Source of the DNA: Comamonadaceae bacterium
GTDB lineage: Bacteria > Pseudomonadota > Gammaproteobacteria > Burkholderiales > Burkholderiaceae_C
DNA length: 64,000 nucleotides
Reading direction: 5' to 3'
Assembly: GCA_009996515.1 (NCBI GenBank)
Contig: JAACZV010000013.1
Coordinates: forward strand, 1-64,000
Part shown: positions 56,622 through 64,000 of the stretch, in pieces
Layout: each line of letters starts with the position of its first letter
How positions within the stretch are numbered: the stretch's first letter is position 1
Made by a program: the position numbers and the translations under genes
Notes under the pieces: model-generated
Seen by the model: only the letters and a program-made list of their open reading frames with translations
Databases searched by the model: none
Told to the model about the DNA's origin: nothing

Positions 56622-57989
56622 ATGTCCCAAGCCAAAGACGGTTTCGCCTACAGCCCAGAACAGTTCCAGCAGTGGATAGAGGACGCGCTCGCCGAGGCCA
56701 AGAAGCTCGGTGCGAGCGACGCCGGCGCCGAGGTGTCCGAGGGCTGCGGCCTGTCGGTGTCTGCCCGGCTGGGGCGGCTGGAGAACGTCGAGCGCAACCG
56801 CGACAAGTCGCTGGGCATCTCCGTCTACCTCGGCAAGAAGCGCGGCAATGCCAGCACCTCCGACTTCTCGCCCCAGGCCATCCGCGACACGGTGCGCGCG
56901 GCCTACGACATCGCCCGCTTCACCGCCGAGGATGATTTCGCCGGCCTGCCGGACGAGGCCGACCTGGCGCTGGACGCCGCCCAGCGGCCCGAGCTGGAGC
57001 TCTTCCACCCCTGGACCATAGACGCGGCCCAGGCCGCCGACATCGCATTGCGCTGCGAGGCCGCGGCACTGTCCGTGGACCGGCGCATCACCAACAGCGA
57101 GGGCGCGGCCGTGTCGGCCCAGCAGTCGCATTTCTGGATGGGCAACACGCGGGGCTTCCGTGGCGGCTATGCCAGCTCGCGGCATTCCATCTCGGTGGCG
57201 CCCATTGCCGGCCGGGGCAACGACATGCAGCGCGATGCCTGGTACAGCTCCATGCGCGACGCCGCCGACCTCGCCTCGCCCGAGGCCGTGGGCCGCTATG
57301 CCGCCGAGCGCGCGCTGTCGCGCCTGAAGGCGCGCAAGGTGGCGACGGCCGAGGTGCCGGTGCTGTTCGAGAGCACGGTGGCCATCGGCCTGCTGGGCGC
57401 GCTGGTGCAGGCCACCAGCGGCGGCGCGCTGTACCGCCGCACCAGCTTCCTGCTGGACAGCCTGGGCCAGCCGGTCACGGCGGCGCACATCGACATCGCC
57501 GAGGATCCGCACGTGAAGAAGGGCAAGGGCAGCTCGCCGTTCGACGACGAGGGCGTCGTCACGCGCGCGCGCTCGGTCGTGCAGGGCGGCATGCTGCAGG
57601 GCTATTTCCTGTCCAGCTACTCGGCGCGCAAGCTGGGCATGAAGACCACCGGCCATGCGGGCGGCTCGCACAACCTGCGCATGACCAGCCGCGCGACGGC
57701 CCCCGGCGACGATCTCGCCACCATGGTGCGGCGACTGGGCCGCGGCCTGCTCGTGACCGAACTGATGGGGCAGGGCGTCAACTACGTGACCGGCGACTAC
57801 TCGCGCGGCGCCAGTGGCTACTGGGTGGAGAACGGCGAGATTGCCTATCCGGTTCATGAAGTGACCATTGCCGGCAATCTGAAGGACATGCTGCGCAACA
57901 TCGTCGGCATCGGCGCCGACGAGTACACCATGGGCACCAAGACCGTCGGCTCCATCCTCGTCACGGGCATGAAGCTGGCCGGCAACTGA
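56622..57989 (+). CDS. pmbA: metalloprotease PmbA/TldE
   Basis: 455 aa. Full-length TldD/PmbA family protein: AEVSEGCGLSVSARLGRLENVERNRDKSLGI, in parts, at the N-terminus, SSPFDDEGVVT in the middle, and NYVTGDYSRGASGYWVENGEIAYPV near the end. The TldE partner lacks the zinc HExxxH of TldD, as here. It forms a protease heterodimer that trims peptides such as microcins and CcdA. TldD is not in the window. Start at 56622 fits homologues. Confidence 0.94.
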   Translation: MSQAKDGFAYSPEQFQQWIEDALAEAKKLGASDAGAEVSEGCGLSVSARLGRLENVERNRDKSLGISVYLGKKRGNASTSDFSPQAIRDTVRAAYDIARFTAEDDFAGLPDEADLALDAAQRPELELFHPWTIDAAQAADIALRCEAAALSVDRRITNSEGAAVSAQQSHFWMGNTRGFRGGYASSRHSISVAPIAGRGNDMQRDAWYSSMRDAADLASPEAVGRYAAERALSRLKARKVATAEVPVLFESTVAIGLLGALVQATSGGALYRRTSFLLDSLGQPVTAAHIDIAEDPHVKKGKGSSPFDDEGVVTRARSVVQGGMLQGYFLSSYSARKLGMKTTGHAGGSHNLRMTSRATAPGDDLATMVRRLGRGLLVTELMGQGVNYVTGDYSRGASGYWVENGEIAYPVHEVTIAGNLKDMLRNIVGIGADEYTMGTKTVGSILVTGMKLAGN

Positions 57990-58023
57990 CTATCATCGAA
58001 AACCGACAACAGGAGCCCTGCAG

Positions 58024-59184
58024 ATGATCACTCGCACCCTCAAGCCGCTGGCCGTCGCCGCCTTTGCCGCGCTGTCGGCGCTGGCCGGTACCGCCCAGGC
58101 CGCCGACATCAAGCTGGGCGTTGCCGAGGCGCTGTCGGGCGGTGCCGCGCAGTACGGCCAGAGCATCCGCAACGGCTTCCAGCTGGCGGCCGACGAGATC
58201 AATGCCGCCGGCGGCATCAACGGCAACAAGCTGGTGCTGGTCGTCGAGGACGAGCAGGGCAAGAAGGAGGAGGCGATCAACGCCTTCAAGAAGCTGATCT
58301 TCCAGGACAAGGTGCTGATGCTGTTCGGCCCCACGCTGTCCAACTCGGCGCAGGCCGCCGACCCGATCGCGCAGGCGGCCAAGACGGTGGTGTTCGGCAC
58401 CTCCAACACGGCCGACGGCATCACGTCCATCGGCGACCATGTGTTCCGCAACTCCGTCACCGAGGCCGACGTGCTGCCGGTGACGCTGTCGACGGCCGTC
58501 AAGAAGCTGGGCATCAAGAAGGTCGCCGTGCTGTACGGCAACGACGACGTCTTCACGAAGAGCGGCTACGACAACTTCAAGAAGGCGCTGGAGGCGCAGA
58601 AGATCGCCGTCACGACGACCGAGACCTTCGCCAAGGGCGATGTGGACTTCAAGGCCCAGCTGACCAAGATCAAGGCCACCAACCCGGACGCGCTGGTGCT
58701 GTCCGCGCTGATCGCCGAAGGCGCGCCCATCATGGTGCAGGCGCGCCAGCTCGGGCTGAACGTGCCGGTCATCGGCGGCAACGGCATGAACTCGGTCAAG
58801 GTGTTCGAGCTGGCCAAGGGCGCCTCCGACGGCCTGTGGATAGGCTCGCCCTGGTCCATCGAGAACCAGACCAAGGAGAACGGCGCCTTCATCGTCGCCT
58901 ATACCAAGCAGCACAAGTCGGCGCCGGACCAGTTCGCCGCCCAGGCCTATGACGCGATGCACATCACGGCGCAGGCGCTGAAGAAGATCAAGCTCAGCGG
59001 CAACCTCGCCAAGGATCGCGCCGCGCTGCGCGATGCGCTGCCCACCGTGAAATGGACCGGTGCCACCGGCGGCTTCGCCTTCCGCCGCGCGCTGGACAAG
59101 GCCGGCAAGCCGGCCGGCTACGACGCCGACCAGACCGCCATCGTCAGCGTGACCAAGGGCGGCCGCTACGCCATCGAGAAGTAG
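58024..59184 (+). CDS. livK: branched-chain amino acid ABC transporter, periplasmic binding protein
   Basis: 386 aa. Signal peptide to AQA-A (about residue 26). Type I periplasmic binding fold: IKLGVAEALSGGAAQYGQSIRNGFQLAADEIN, in parts, GPTLSNSAQAADPIAQAAKTVVFGTSN and DFKAQLTKIKATNPDAL. AACAGGAGC precedes the ATG. First gene of the livKHMGF operon; homologues bind varied amino acids, so leucine specificity is not certain. Confidence 0.94.
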   Translation: MITRTLKPLAVAAFAALSALAGTAQAADIKLGVAEALSGGAAQYGQSIRNGFQLAADEINAAGGINGNKLVLVVEDEQGKKEEAINAFKKLIFQDKVLMLFGPTLSNSAQAADPIAQAAKTVVFGTSNTADGITSIGDHVFRNSVTEADVLPVTLSTAVKKLGIKKVAVLYGNDDVFTKSGYDNFKKALEAQKIAVTTTETFAKGDVDFKAQLTKIKATNPDALVLSALIAEGAPIMVQARQLGLNVPVIGGNGMNSVKVFELAKGASDGLWIGSPWSIENQTKENGAFIVAYTKQHKSAPDQFAAQAYDAMHITAQALKKIKLSGNLAKDRAALRDALPTVKWTGATGGFAFRRALDKAGKPAGYDADQTAIVSVTKGGRYAIEK

Positions 59185-59247
59185 TCGTCGCCCGCCCGGG
59201 AGGCCCGCGGCCCGGCCCGCGGGCCACCGTCTTTGCAGGTCCACAAC

Positions 59248-60129
59248 GTGCTCGAACAGCAACTCTTCAACGCCCTCTCGCTAGGCAGCGTCTATGCGCT
59301 GTTCGCGCTCGGCTTCACGCTGGTGTTCGGCGTGCTGGGCGTCGTCAACCTGTCGCATGGCGCCGTCTTCATGGTGGGCGCCTATGCGGCGCTGCAGGCG
59401 GTGCTGAAACTGCACCTGCCGCTGGCCGGCGCGCTGGCGGTGGCCTTCCTCGCGTCGGGCCTGCTGGGGCTGGTCATCGACCAGCTGGTGCTGCGGCCGC
59501 TGCGCGCGCGCAATGCGCCGCACCTGATCCCGATGATCGCCACCATAGGCCTGGCCATTGCGCTGAACAGCCTGGCCCAGGGCATCTTCGGCGCGGAGAA
59601 CCTGCGCTTCCCGGCCGAGGTGCTGCCGCATGACACGCTGACCCTCGCCGGCCTGCACGTGACGGTGCTGGAGCTGGGCATCATCGGGCTGTCCTTCGGC
59701 CTGATGGCCGTGCTGCTGCTGGTGCTGCGCGGCACCCAGCTGGGCCGCGCGCTGCGCGCCATCGCCGAGAGCCCCAAGGCGGCGGCGCTGCTGGGCATCA
59801 ACGTGGGCGGCCTGTTCATGCTGACCAGCTTCTTCGCGGCCGGCCTGGGCGGCGTCGCCGGCGTGCTGATCGGGCTGTATTCCAACGCGCTGTTCCCGCT
59901 GATGGGCCAGCCCATCCTGCACAAAGGCATCGCCGTCATCATCCTGGGCGGCATGGGCGACATCCGCGGCGCGATGCTGGCGGGGCTGTTCCTGGGCTTC
60001 GCCGAGGTGCTGTCGGTGGCCTACATCGGCTCGACGATGCGTGATGCGGTCGGCTTCGGGCTGCTGTTCGCCGTGCTGCTGCTGCGGCCCAAGGGCCTGT
60101 TCGGCACCACCAACGAACGCAAGGTCTGA
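59248..60129 (+). CDS. livH: branched-chain amino acid ABC transporter permease LivH
   Basis: 293 aa from GTG 59248; a TTG at 59233 would add five residues. About eight membrane segments. The permease loop is GINVGGLFMLTSFFAAGLGGVAGVL with the EAA-like region ALRAIAESPKAAALLGI. First segment FNALSLGSVYALFALGFTLVFG is typical LivH. Follows livK by 63 bases. Confidence 0.94.
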   Translation: MLEQQLFNALSLGSVYALFALGFTLVFGVLGVVNLSHGAVFMVGAYAALQAVLKLHLPLAGALAVAFLASGLLGLVIDQLVLRPLRARNAPHLIPMIATIGLAIALNSLAQGIFGAENLRFPAEVLPHDTLTLAGLHVTVLELGIIGLSFGLMAVLLLVLRGTQLGRALRAIAESPKAAALLGINVGGLFMLTSFFAAGLGGVAGVLIGLYSNALFPLMGQPILHKGIAVIILGGMGDIRGAMLAGLFLGFAEVLSVAYIGSTMRDAVGFGLLFAVLLLRPKGLFGTTNERKV

Positions 60130-60132
60130 GCG

Positions 60133-61002
60133 ATGGCCGAGACCTTCGACAACTTCTGGGCCGTCTACAGCAATCTGGTGCTCACGCTGGGCACCAACTC
60201 GCTGCTGGCGCTGTCCATCTACCTGACCTTGTCCTGCGGCATGCTGGCCATGGCCAACGCCGCCTTCATGGGCATAGGCGCTTACGCCGCGGCGCTGCTG
60301 ACGATGAACGCCGGCCTGCCGTTCCCGGTCGCCCTGGCCGGCGGCATGGCGGCGCCGGCGCTGGTGGCGCTGCTGATCGGCGGGCCCACGCTGCGGCTGT
60401 CGGGCGTGTATCTCGCGATGGCGACGCTGGCCTTCGGCGAGGTGGTGCGCATCTTCATCCTGAACACCGAGGACTGGACCGGCGGCGCGCTGGGCCTGAA
60501 CGGCATCCCGCCGTCGACGGGGTGGTGGCATGTGCTGCTGGCGCTGGTGCTGGCCTGCGGGGTGCTCGCGCTGCTGCGCCGCTCCAAAGTCGGCCGCACC
60601 TTCGAGGCCATCAAGCTGGACGAGACAGCGGCCGGGCTGATGGGCATCAACGTCAACGCATACAAGATGCTGGCCTTCGTGCTGGGCGCGATGCTGGCCG
60701 GCCTGGCCGGCGCGCTGAATGCCCATCTGACGTTCTTCATCGGCCCCAACGAGTACGGCTTCGACCGTGGCGTCGAGATCCTGACCATGACCATCCTGGG
60801 CGGCATCAACAGCCTGATGGGCCCGATCTCCGGCGCCGTCATCCTGACGCTGCTGCCCGAGCTGCTGCGCGGCCTGGCGGATTTCCGCAACGTGTTCAAC
60901 GGATTGATCCTGGTCGTCATCGTGCTGTTCCTGCCGCGTGGGCTGTGGGACCCGGCGCGTATTGCCGCGATGTGGCGCGCGCTGCCGAGCCGGAGGCGCT
61001 GA
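60133..61002 (+). CDS. livM: branched-chain amino acid ABC transporter permease LivM
   Basis: 289 aa, shorter than E. coli LivM (425) but normal for this family outside enterics. About eight to nine membrane segments, with GPTLRLSGVYLAMATLAFGEVVRI, GINVNAYKMLAFVLGAMLAGLAGAL and ILTMTILGGINSLMGPISGAV. Starts 3 bases after the livH stop. Confidence 0.94.
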   Translation: MAETFDNFWAVYSNLVLTLGTNSLLALSIYLTLSCGMLAMANAAFMGIGAYAAALLTMNAGLPFPVALAGGMAAPALVALLIGGPTLRLSGVYLAMATLAFGEVVRIFILNTEDWTGGALGLNGIPPSTGWWHVLLALVLACGVLALLRRSKVGRTFEAIKLDETAAGLMGINVNAYKMLAFVLGAMLAGLAGALNAHLTFFIGPNEYGFDRGVEILTMTILGGINSLMGPISGAVILTLLPELLRGLADFRNVFNGLILVVIVLFLPRGLWDPARIAAMWRALPSRRR

Positions 61003-61003
61003 C

Positions 61004-61777
61004 ATGCTGAAGCTGCAATCCGTCTCGCGCCATTTCGGCGGCCTCAAGGTGCTGCAGGACGTCAGCTTCGAGGTGCCGGCCGGCGGCATCTTCGGGCTGA
61101 TCGGCCCCAACGGCGCCGGCAAGACCACGGTGGTCAACCTCATCACGGGGCTGCTGCCGCCGACCTCGGGCGACATCCTGTTCGACGGCGTCAGCCTGGT
61201 GGGCCGCAAGCCGCACCGCATCACCACCGGCGGCATCGCGCGCACCTTCCAGAACATCCGCGTGTTCAAGGAGATGACGCTGCTGGAGAACGTCATCGTC
61301 GGCATGCACGGCCGGCTGGGCTACGGCCCGGCGGGGCTGCTGCTGCGCCTGCCGGCTTTTCGCGCTGCCGAGCGCGCCGCGCGCGAGCGTGCGCGCGAGC
61401 TGCTGTCATGGATGAAGCTGGACCACAAGGCCGACGACATCGCCGACAACCTCAGCTATGGCGAGCAGCGCAAGCTGGAGCTGGCGCGCGCGCTGGCCAC
61501 CGAGCCTAAGCTGCTGCTGCTGGACGAGCCGGTGGCGGGCATGAACGGCGCCGAGAAGGCCGAGCTGATGGACGAGATCCGCAACATCCAGGCGCGCGGC
61601 TACACCATCTTCATGATCGAACACGACATGCGCTTCGTCATGGGCCTGTGCGAGCACATCGCCGTGCTGAACTTCGGCCGCATCATTGCCCAGGGCGGGC
61701 CCGACGCGGTGCGCAACGACCCGCAGGTCATCGAGGCCTATCTGGGCCGCGACGACGACGAGGAGGTGGCCGCATGA
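61004..61777 (+). CDS. livG: branched-chain amino acid ABC transporter ATPase LivG
   Basis: 257 aa. Walker A GPNGAGKTT, signature LSYGEQRKLELARAL, Walker B LLLLDEPVAGM and switch His in MIEHDMRFVM. The insert IARTFQNIRVFKEMTLLENV is the LivG Q-loop region. Begins 1 base after livM ends and overlaps livF by 4 bases. Confidence 0.96.
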   Translation: MLKLQSVSRHFGGLKVLQDVSFEVPAGGIFGLIGPNGAGKTTVVNLITGLLPPTSGDILFDGVSLVGRKPHRITTGGIARTFQNIRVFKEMTLLENVIVGMHGRLGYGPAGLLLRLPAFRAAERAARERARELLSWMKLDHKADDIADNLSYGEQRKLELARALATEPKLLLLDEPVAGMNGAEKAELMDEIRNIQARGYTIFMIEHDMRFVMGLCEHIAVLNFGRIIAQGGPDAVRNDPQVIEAYLGRDDDEEVAA

Positions 61778-62490
61778 GTTTGCTCAGCGTGCGGGGCCTG
61801 GCCGTCAACTACGGCCATGTCGAGGCGGTGCGCGGCATCGACCTGGACCTCGAGGCCGGGCAGATCACGACGTTGGTGGGCGCCAACGGCGCCGGCAAGT
61901 CAACGACGCTGATGGCGCTGTCGGGCCTGGTGAAGAAGGCCGCCGGGACCGTGCAGTTCGATGGCCTGGACATCACCGGCGCCGCGCCGCACCGCATCGT
62001 CGCCAGCGGCCTCGTCCAGGTGGCCGAAGGCCGGGCGACGCTGACCAGCTTGAGCGTGCGCGAGAACCTGGAGCTGGGCGCCTACACCCGCCGCGACGGC
62101 GCCGCGGCCCGCGCGCGCGACATCGACCATGTCTATTCGCTGTTCCCGCGCCTGGCCGAGCGTGCCACGCAGCTGGCCGGCAGCCTGTCGGGCGGCGAGC
62201 AGCAGATGCTGGCCATAGGCCGCGCACTGATGGCCAAGCCACGGCTGCTGCTGCTGGACGAGCCGTCCATGGGCCTGGCACCCATCATCGTGCAGGACAT
62301 TTTCCGCACGCTGCAGCGCATCAACGCCGACGAGGGCTTGACCATCTTCCTGGTCGAGCAGAACGTGAAGCAGGCGCTGAAGCTGGCGCAGCGCGCCTAT
62401 GTGCTGGAGAACGGCCGCGTGGTGCTGCAGGGCAGCGGGGCCGAACTGCTGGGCGACCCGCGCGTGCAGGCCGCCTATCTGGGGCATTAG
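61774..62490 (+). CDS. livF: branched-chain amino acid ABC transporter ATPase LivF
   Basis: 238 aa. Walker A GANGAGKST, VAEGRATLTSLSVRENLELG, signature LSGGEQQMLAIGRALM, Walker B LLLLDEPSMGLAP and VEQNVKQAL. Last gene of the operon; with LivG it forms the nucleotide-binding pair. AGGAGG lies 5-10 bases before its ATG. Confidence 0.96.
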   Translation: MSLLSVRGLAVNYGHVEAVRGIDLDLEAGQITTLVGANGAGKSTTLMALSGLVKKAAGTVQFDGLDITGAAPHRIVASGLVQVAEGRATLTSLSVRENLELGAYTRRDGAAARARDIDHVYSLFPRLAERATQLAGSLSGGEQQMLAIGRALMAKPRLLLLDEPSMGLAPIIVQDIFRTLQRINADEGLTIFLVEQNVKQALKLAQRAYVLENGRVVLQGSGAELLGDPRVQAAYLGH

Positions 62491-62521
62491 GGCCTACTCC
62501 CGTCGTGTTAACAGGCCCTAG
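62488..62521. terminator. hairpin between convergent livF and TIGR01244-like genes
   Basis: TAGGGCCT (62488-62495) and AGGCCCTA (62513-62520) form an 8-bp stem that includes both stop regions. No T tail on either side, so a bidirectional terminator role is only likely by position. Confidence 0.4.
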
Positions 62522-62862
62522 CCCAGCTGCTGCGCCTGCACGAAGAGGCGGGTCGAGCGCGCCCCCGAGCGGCAGAAGGCCAGCAGCGGCCGCGGCAGTT
62601 CGGCCAGCAGGTCCGCAAAGGCGGCGATCTCCTCGGGCGACTGGTAGCCGCCCGCCACCGGCAGGTGGCGGTACTCCAGGCCGGCCGCCTTGGCGGCGGC
62701 CTCGATGGCGGCCGAGGTGGGCTGGTCCGGGCCGTGCTCGAAGTCGGGCCGGTTGTTGACGATGCTCTTGAAGCCCAGGGCCGCGGCCTCGGCCATGGCC
62801 TCGGGCGTCAGCTGCGGGGCGACGCACACATCCGGTGTCAGGGCTTGCAGGGGCAGGCTCAT
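62518..62862 (-). CDS. TIGR01244-type sulfurtransferase/phosphatase-like protein
   Basis: 114 aa. The active loop is C-R-S-G-A-R-S in LLAFCRSGARSTRLF, resembling rhodanese and dual-specificity phosphatase loops. FKSIVNNRPDFEHGPDQP and EYRHLPVAGG match the beta-lactamase-hydrolase-like (blh) N-domain family. The biochemical reaction is uncertain; relatives are linked to sulfide/persulfide handling. Follows the YqeY-like gene by 9 bases. Confidence 0.85.
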   Translation of the reverse strand: MSLPLQALTPDVCVAPQLTPEAMAEAAALGFKSIVNNRPDFEHGPDQPTSAAIEAAAKAAGLEYRHLPVAGGYQSPEEIAAFADLLAELPRPLLAFCRSGARSTRLFVQAQQLG

Positions 62863-62871
62863 GGCGGCTCC

Positions 62872-63318
62872 TTATTTGGCTAGCGCGGCCTTGACGGCGG
62901 CCGACACGATGCTCATCTCGGCGCTGTTGCCCAGCGCGGCCTTCGCGGCGGCCATGACCTTGCCCATGTCGCCCGGGCCGCTGGCCCCCAGCTCCGCAAC
63001 GATGGCGGCCACCTTTTCGGCCACGGCCTCGGCCGACAGCCGCTCGGGCAGGTAGACCTGCAGCACCGCCAGCTCGGCGCTCTCCTTGGCGACCAGGTCG
63101 TCGCGACCGGCGGCGGCGAACTGGCTGATGGAGTCCTTGCGCTGCTTGATCAGCTTGTCGACGATGGCCACCAAGCCCGCGTCATCGAGGGTGATGCGCT
63201 CATCCACTTCCTTTTGCTTGATGGCGGCCAGCAGGCCGCGGATGGTCAGCAGGCGGTCGGCTTCCTTGGCGCGCATCGCGGCCTTCATGTCTTCGGTGAT
63301 GCGGTCTTTGAGGCTCAT
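62872..63318 (-). CDS. GatB/YqeY domain protein
   Basis: 148 aa. MSLKDRITEDMKAAMRAKEADRLLTIRGL is the YqeY start, followed by EVDERITLDDAGLVAIVDKLIKQRKDSISQF, in parts, and the C-terminal helical domain resembling the tRNA-binding tail of GatB (GPGDMGKVMAAAKAAL). Role unknown; suspected in tRNA-linked amidation. Positioned after rpsU, its usual neighbour. Confidence 0.93.
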   Translation of the reverse strand: MSLKDRITEDMKAAMRAKEADRLLTIRGLLAAIKQKEVDERITLDDAGLVAIVDKLIKQRKDSISQFAAAGRDDLVAKESAELAVLQVYLPERLSAEAVAEKVAAIVAELGASGPGDMGKVMAAAKAALGNSAEMSIVSAAVKAALAK

Positions 63319-63333
63319 GGCAGGAGGGTATTA

Positions 63334-63376
63334 AAAGACAAAAACCCGCGACAGCGTCCTGTGGCGGGTTCTGGAG
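63334..63376 (-). terminator. terminator of rpsU
   Basis: On the minus strand AACCCGCCACAGG and CCTGTCGCGGGTT-type arms pair (with a small bulge) and are followed by TTTTGTCTTTT. It lies 50 bases after the rpsU stop. It may be partial, letting some transcription continue into the YqeY-like gene. Confidence 0.8.
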
Positions 63377-63424
63377 TTCACCGGAGATGCCGTGAAGCAG
63401 GGCTCCGGGTCGCGTCGGAGGCTA

Positions 63425-63637
63425 TCAGTACAGCTTCTTGGGCAGCTGCATGCTGCGCACGCGCTTGTAGTGGCGCTTCACGGCCGCGGCCTTCTTGCGC
63501 TTGCGCTCGGCGGTGGGCTTCTCGTAGAACTCGCGGGCGCGCAGCTCGGTCAGCAGACCCAGCTTTTCGATGGTGCGCTTGAAGCGACGCAGGGCGACGT
63601 CGAACGGCTCGTTTTCCTTGACGCGGATGGTGGTCAT
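63425..63637 (-). CDS. rpsU: 30S ribosomal protein S21
   Basis: 70 aa, identical in plan to proteobacterial S21: [40 protein letters not shown] and a basic tail. S21 is needed for mRNA binding to the 30S subunit. Own promoter upstream (63756-63785) and terminator downstream. Confidence 0.98.
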
Positions 63638-63755
63638 GTAATTCCTTCAGATTGCGCTCGGTGTTCGCGGCTTCAGTATCAGCAGCAGGTTCCGGATTAC
63701 TGCGTCACTAGGGATACAGCGAATCGACGCGCGGGGTTTGCCAGCAAAGCCGGGG

Positions 63756-63785
63756 ATTGTAGCCGGGAAATCAAGCACTTGCCAA
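63756..63785 (-). promoter_or_regulatory. sigma70-type promoter of rpsU
   Basis: On the minus strand TTGGCA (plus 63780-63785) and TACAAT (plus 63756-63761) are separated by 18 bases. Both are close to consensus. Transcription from near 63748 would give a leader of about 110 nt before rpsU. Confidence 0.75.
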
Positions 63786-63792
63786 GATTTGC

Positions 63793-64000
63793 TCAGACCG
63801 CGGCCAAGGCCTCGGCGCAGGCGGCGGCGCTGGCCCAGGCCCACTGGAAGTTGTACCCCCCCAGCCAGCCCGTCACGTCGACCACCTCGCCGATGAAATA
63901 CAGGCCCGGCACGCGCCGGCTCTCCAGCGTCTGCGAGCTGAGGTCGCGGGTGGAGACGCCGCCGCGCATGACCTCGGCCTTGCGCCAGCCCTCGTCGCCG
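63793..64000 (-). CDS. C-terminal end of BaiN/HI0933-type NAD(P)/FAD flavoprotein (truncated by window)
   Basis: Only the last 69 codons are inside the window; the 5' part lies beyond 64000. The visible residues include AEVMRGGVSTRDL, then VPGLYFIGEVVDVTGWLGGYNFQWAW and a short Ala-rich end, in parts. This is the strongly conserved FAD-binding C-terminus of the HI0933/YhiN/BaiN family of flavoproteins, whose physiological substrate is mostly unknown. Ends 155 bases before rpsU. Confidence 0.9.
   Translation of the reverse strand, partial: GDEGWRKAEVMRGGVSTRDLSSQTLESRRVPGLYFIGEVVDVTGWLGGYNFQWAWASAAACAEALAAV

Noticed and set aside
59281-61305. 674-codon minus-strand open frame
   Set aside because: Antisense to livH and livM; Gln/His/Arg-rich with no recognisable domain.

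Overview
The window is one contiguous stretch of a high-GC (roughly 68-70 percent by eye) betaproteobacterial chromosome, most likely order Burkholderiales and near the Roseateles/Mitsuaria/Rubrivivax/Leptothrix group. This rests on the gene orders rimP-nusA-infB-rbfA-truB-typA and pyrG-kdsA-eno-ftsB, a DUF4902/RsaM-like gene beside a LuxR regulator, and the style of the proteins. No database search was possible, so the genus is inference. There is no sign of a prophage, plasmid, CRISPR array, transposase or restriction system. Nearly all the sequence is coding, and many neighbours overlap by 1-4 bases.

Layout. 1-0.7 kb: end of tRNA-Asp, a small secreted protein and tRNA-Ser(GGA). 0.7-2.1 kb: a quorum-sensing island, with a LuxR-type AHL receptor gene divergent from an RsaM-like gene, two lux-box-like dyads, a possible 17-residue peptide and a terminator, but no luxI. 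2.1-6.8 kb: paraslipin/NfeD membrane pair, a PLP amino-acid decarboxylase, and fabI. 6.8-15.5 kb: a translation and transcription operon (rimP, nusA, infB, rbfA, truB, typA) with a good sigma70-type promoter. 15.6-21 kb: an overlapping run of housekeeping genes (EamA transporter, 3-hydroxyisobutyryl-CoA hydrolase, dusA, ogt, rhlE-like helicase, CYTH protein). 21-24.4 kb: rdgC, a FrnE-type oxidoreductase, and two glutathione S-transferase family genes. 24.4-26.3 kb: poorly characterised small and exported proteins. 26.3-33.4 kb: a long minus-strand block of metabolic and transport genes (AstE/aspartoacylase-like and PIG-L hydrolases, two EamA transporters, a phytase/esterase-like secreted protein, omega-amino acid:pyruvate aminotransferase, DUF455 ferritin-like protein). 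33.4-38.6 kb: gamma carbonic anhydrase, hslO, and a 1191-residue membrane protein of unknown function. 38.6-47.5 kb, minus strand: an NRK-type kinase and pnuC (NAD salvage), ftsB, eno, kdsA, pyrG, an alpha/beta hydrolase and mutS. 47.6-57.9 kb: exported hypothetical, TonB-C protein, suhB, trmJ, cysE, a large two-propeller diguanylate cyclase, mogA, yjgA and pmbA. 58-62.5 kb: a complete livKHMGF branched-chain amino acid ABC transporter. 62.5-64 kb, minus strand: a TIGR01244-like protein, a YqeY-like protein, rpsU, and the end of a BaiN/HI0933-type flavoprotein.

Most genes are core functions. The least explained material is (i) the LuxR/RsaM island without a synthase, (ii) the 1191-residue membrane protein with a periplasmic-binding-protein-like region, (iii) a three-copy palindromic intergenic repeat at 22.1, 29.0 and 40.0 kb, always between minus-strand genes and in the same orientation, and (iv) a 77-bp direct repeat near 48.8 kb whose two copies keep their hairpins although the paired bases differ.
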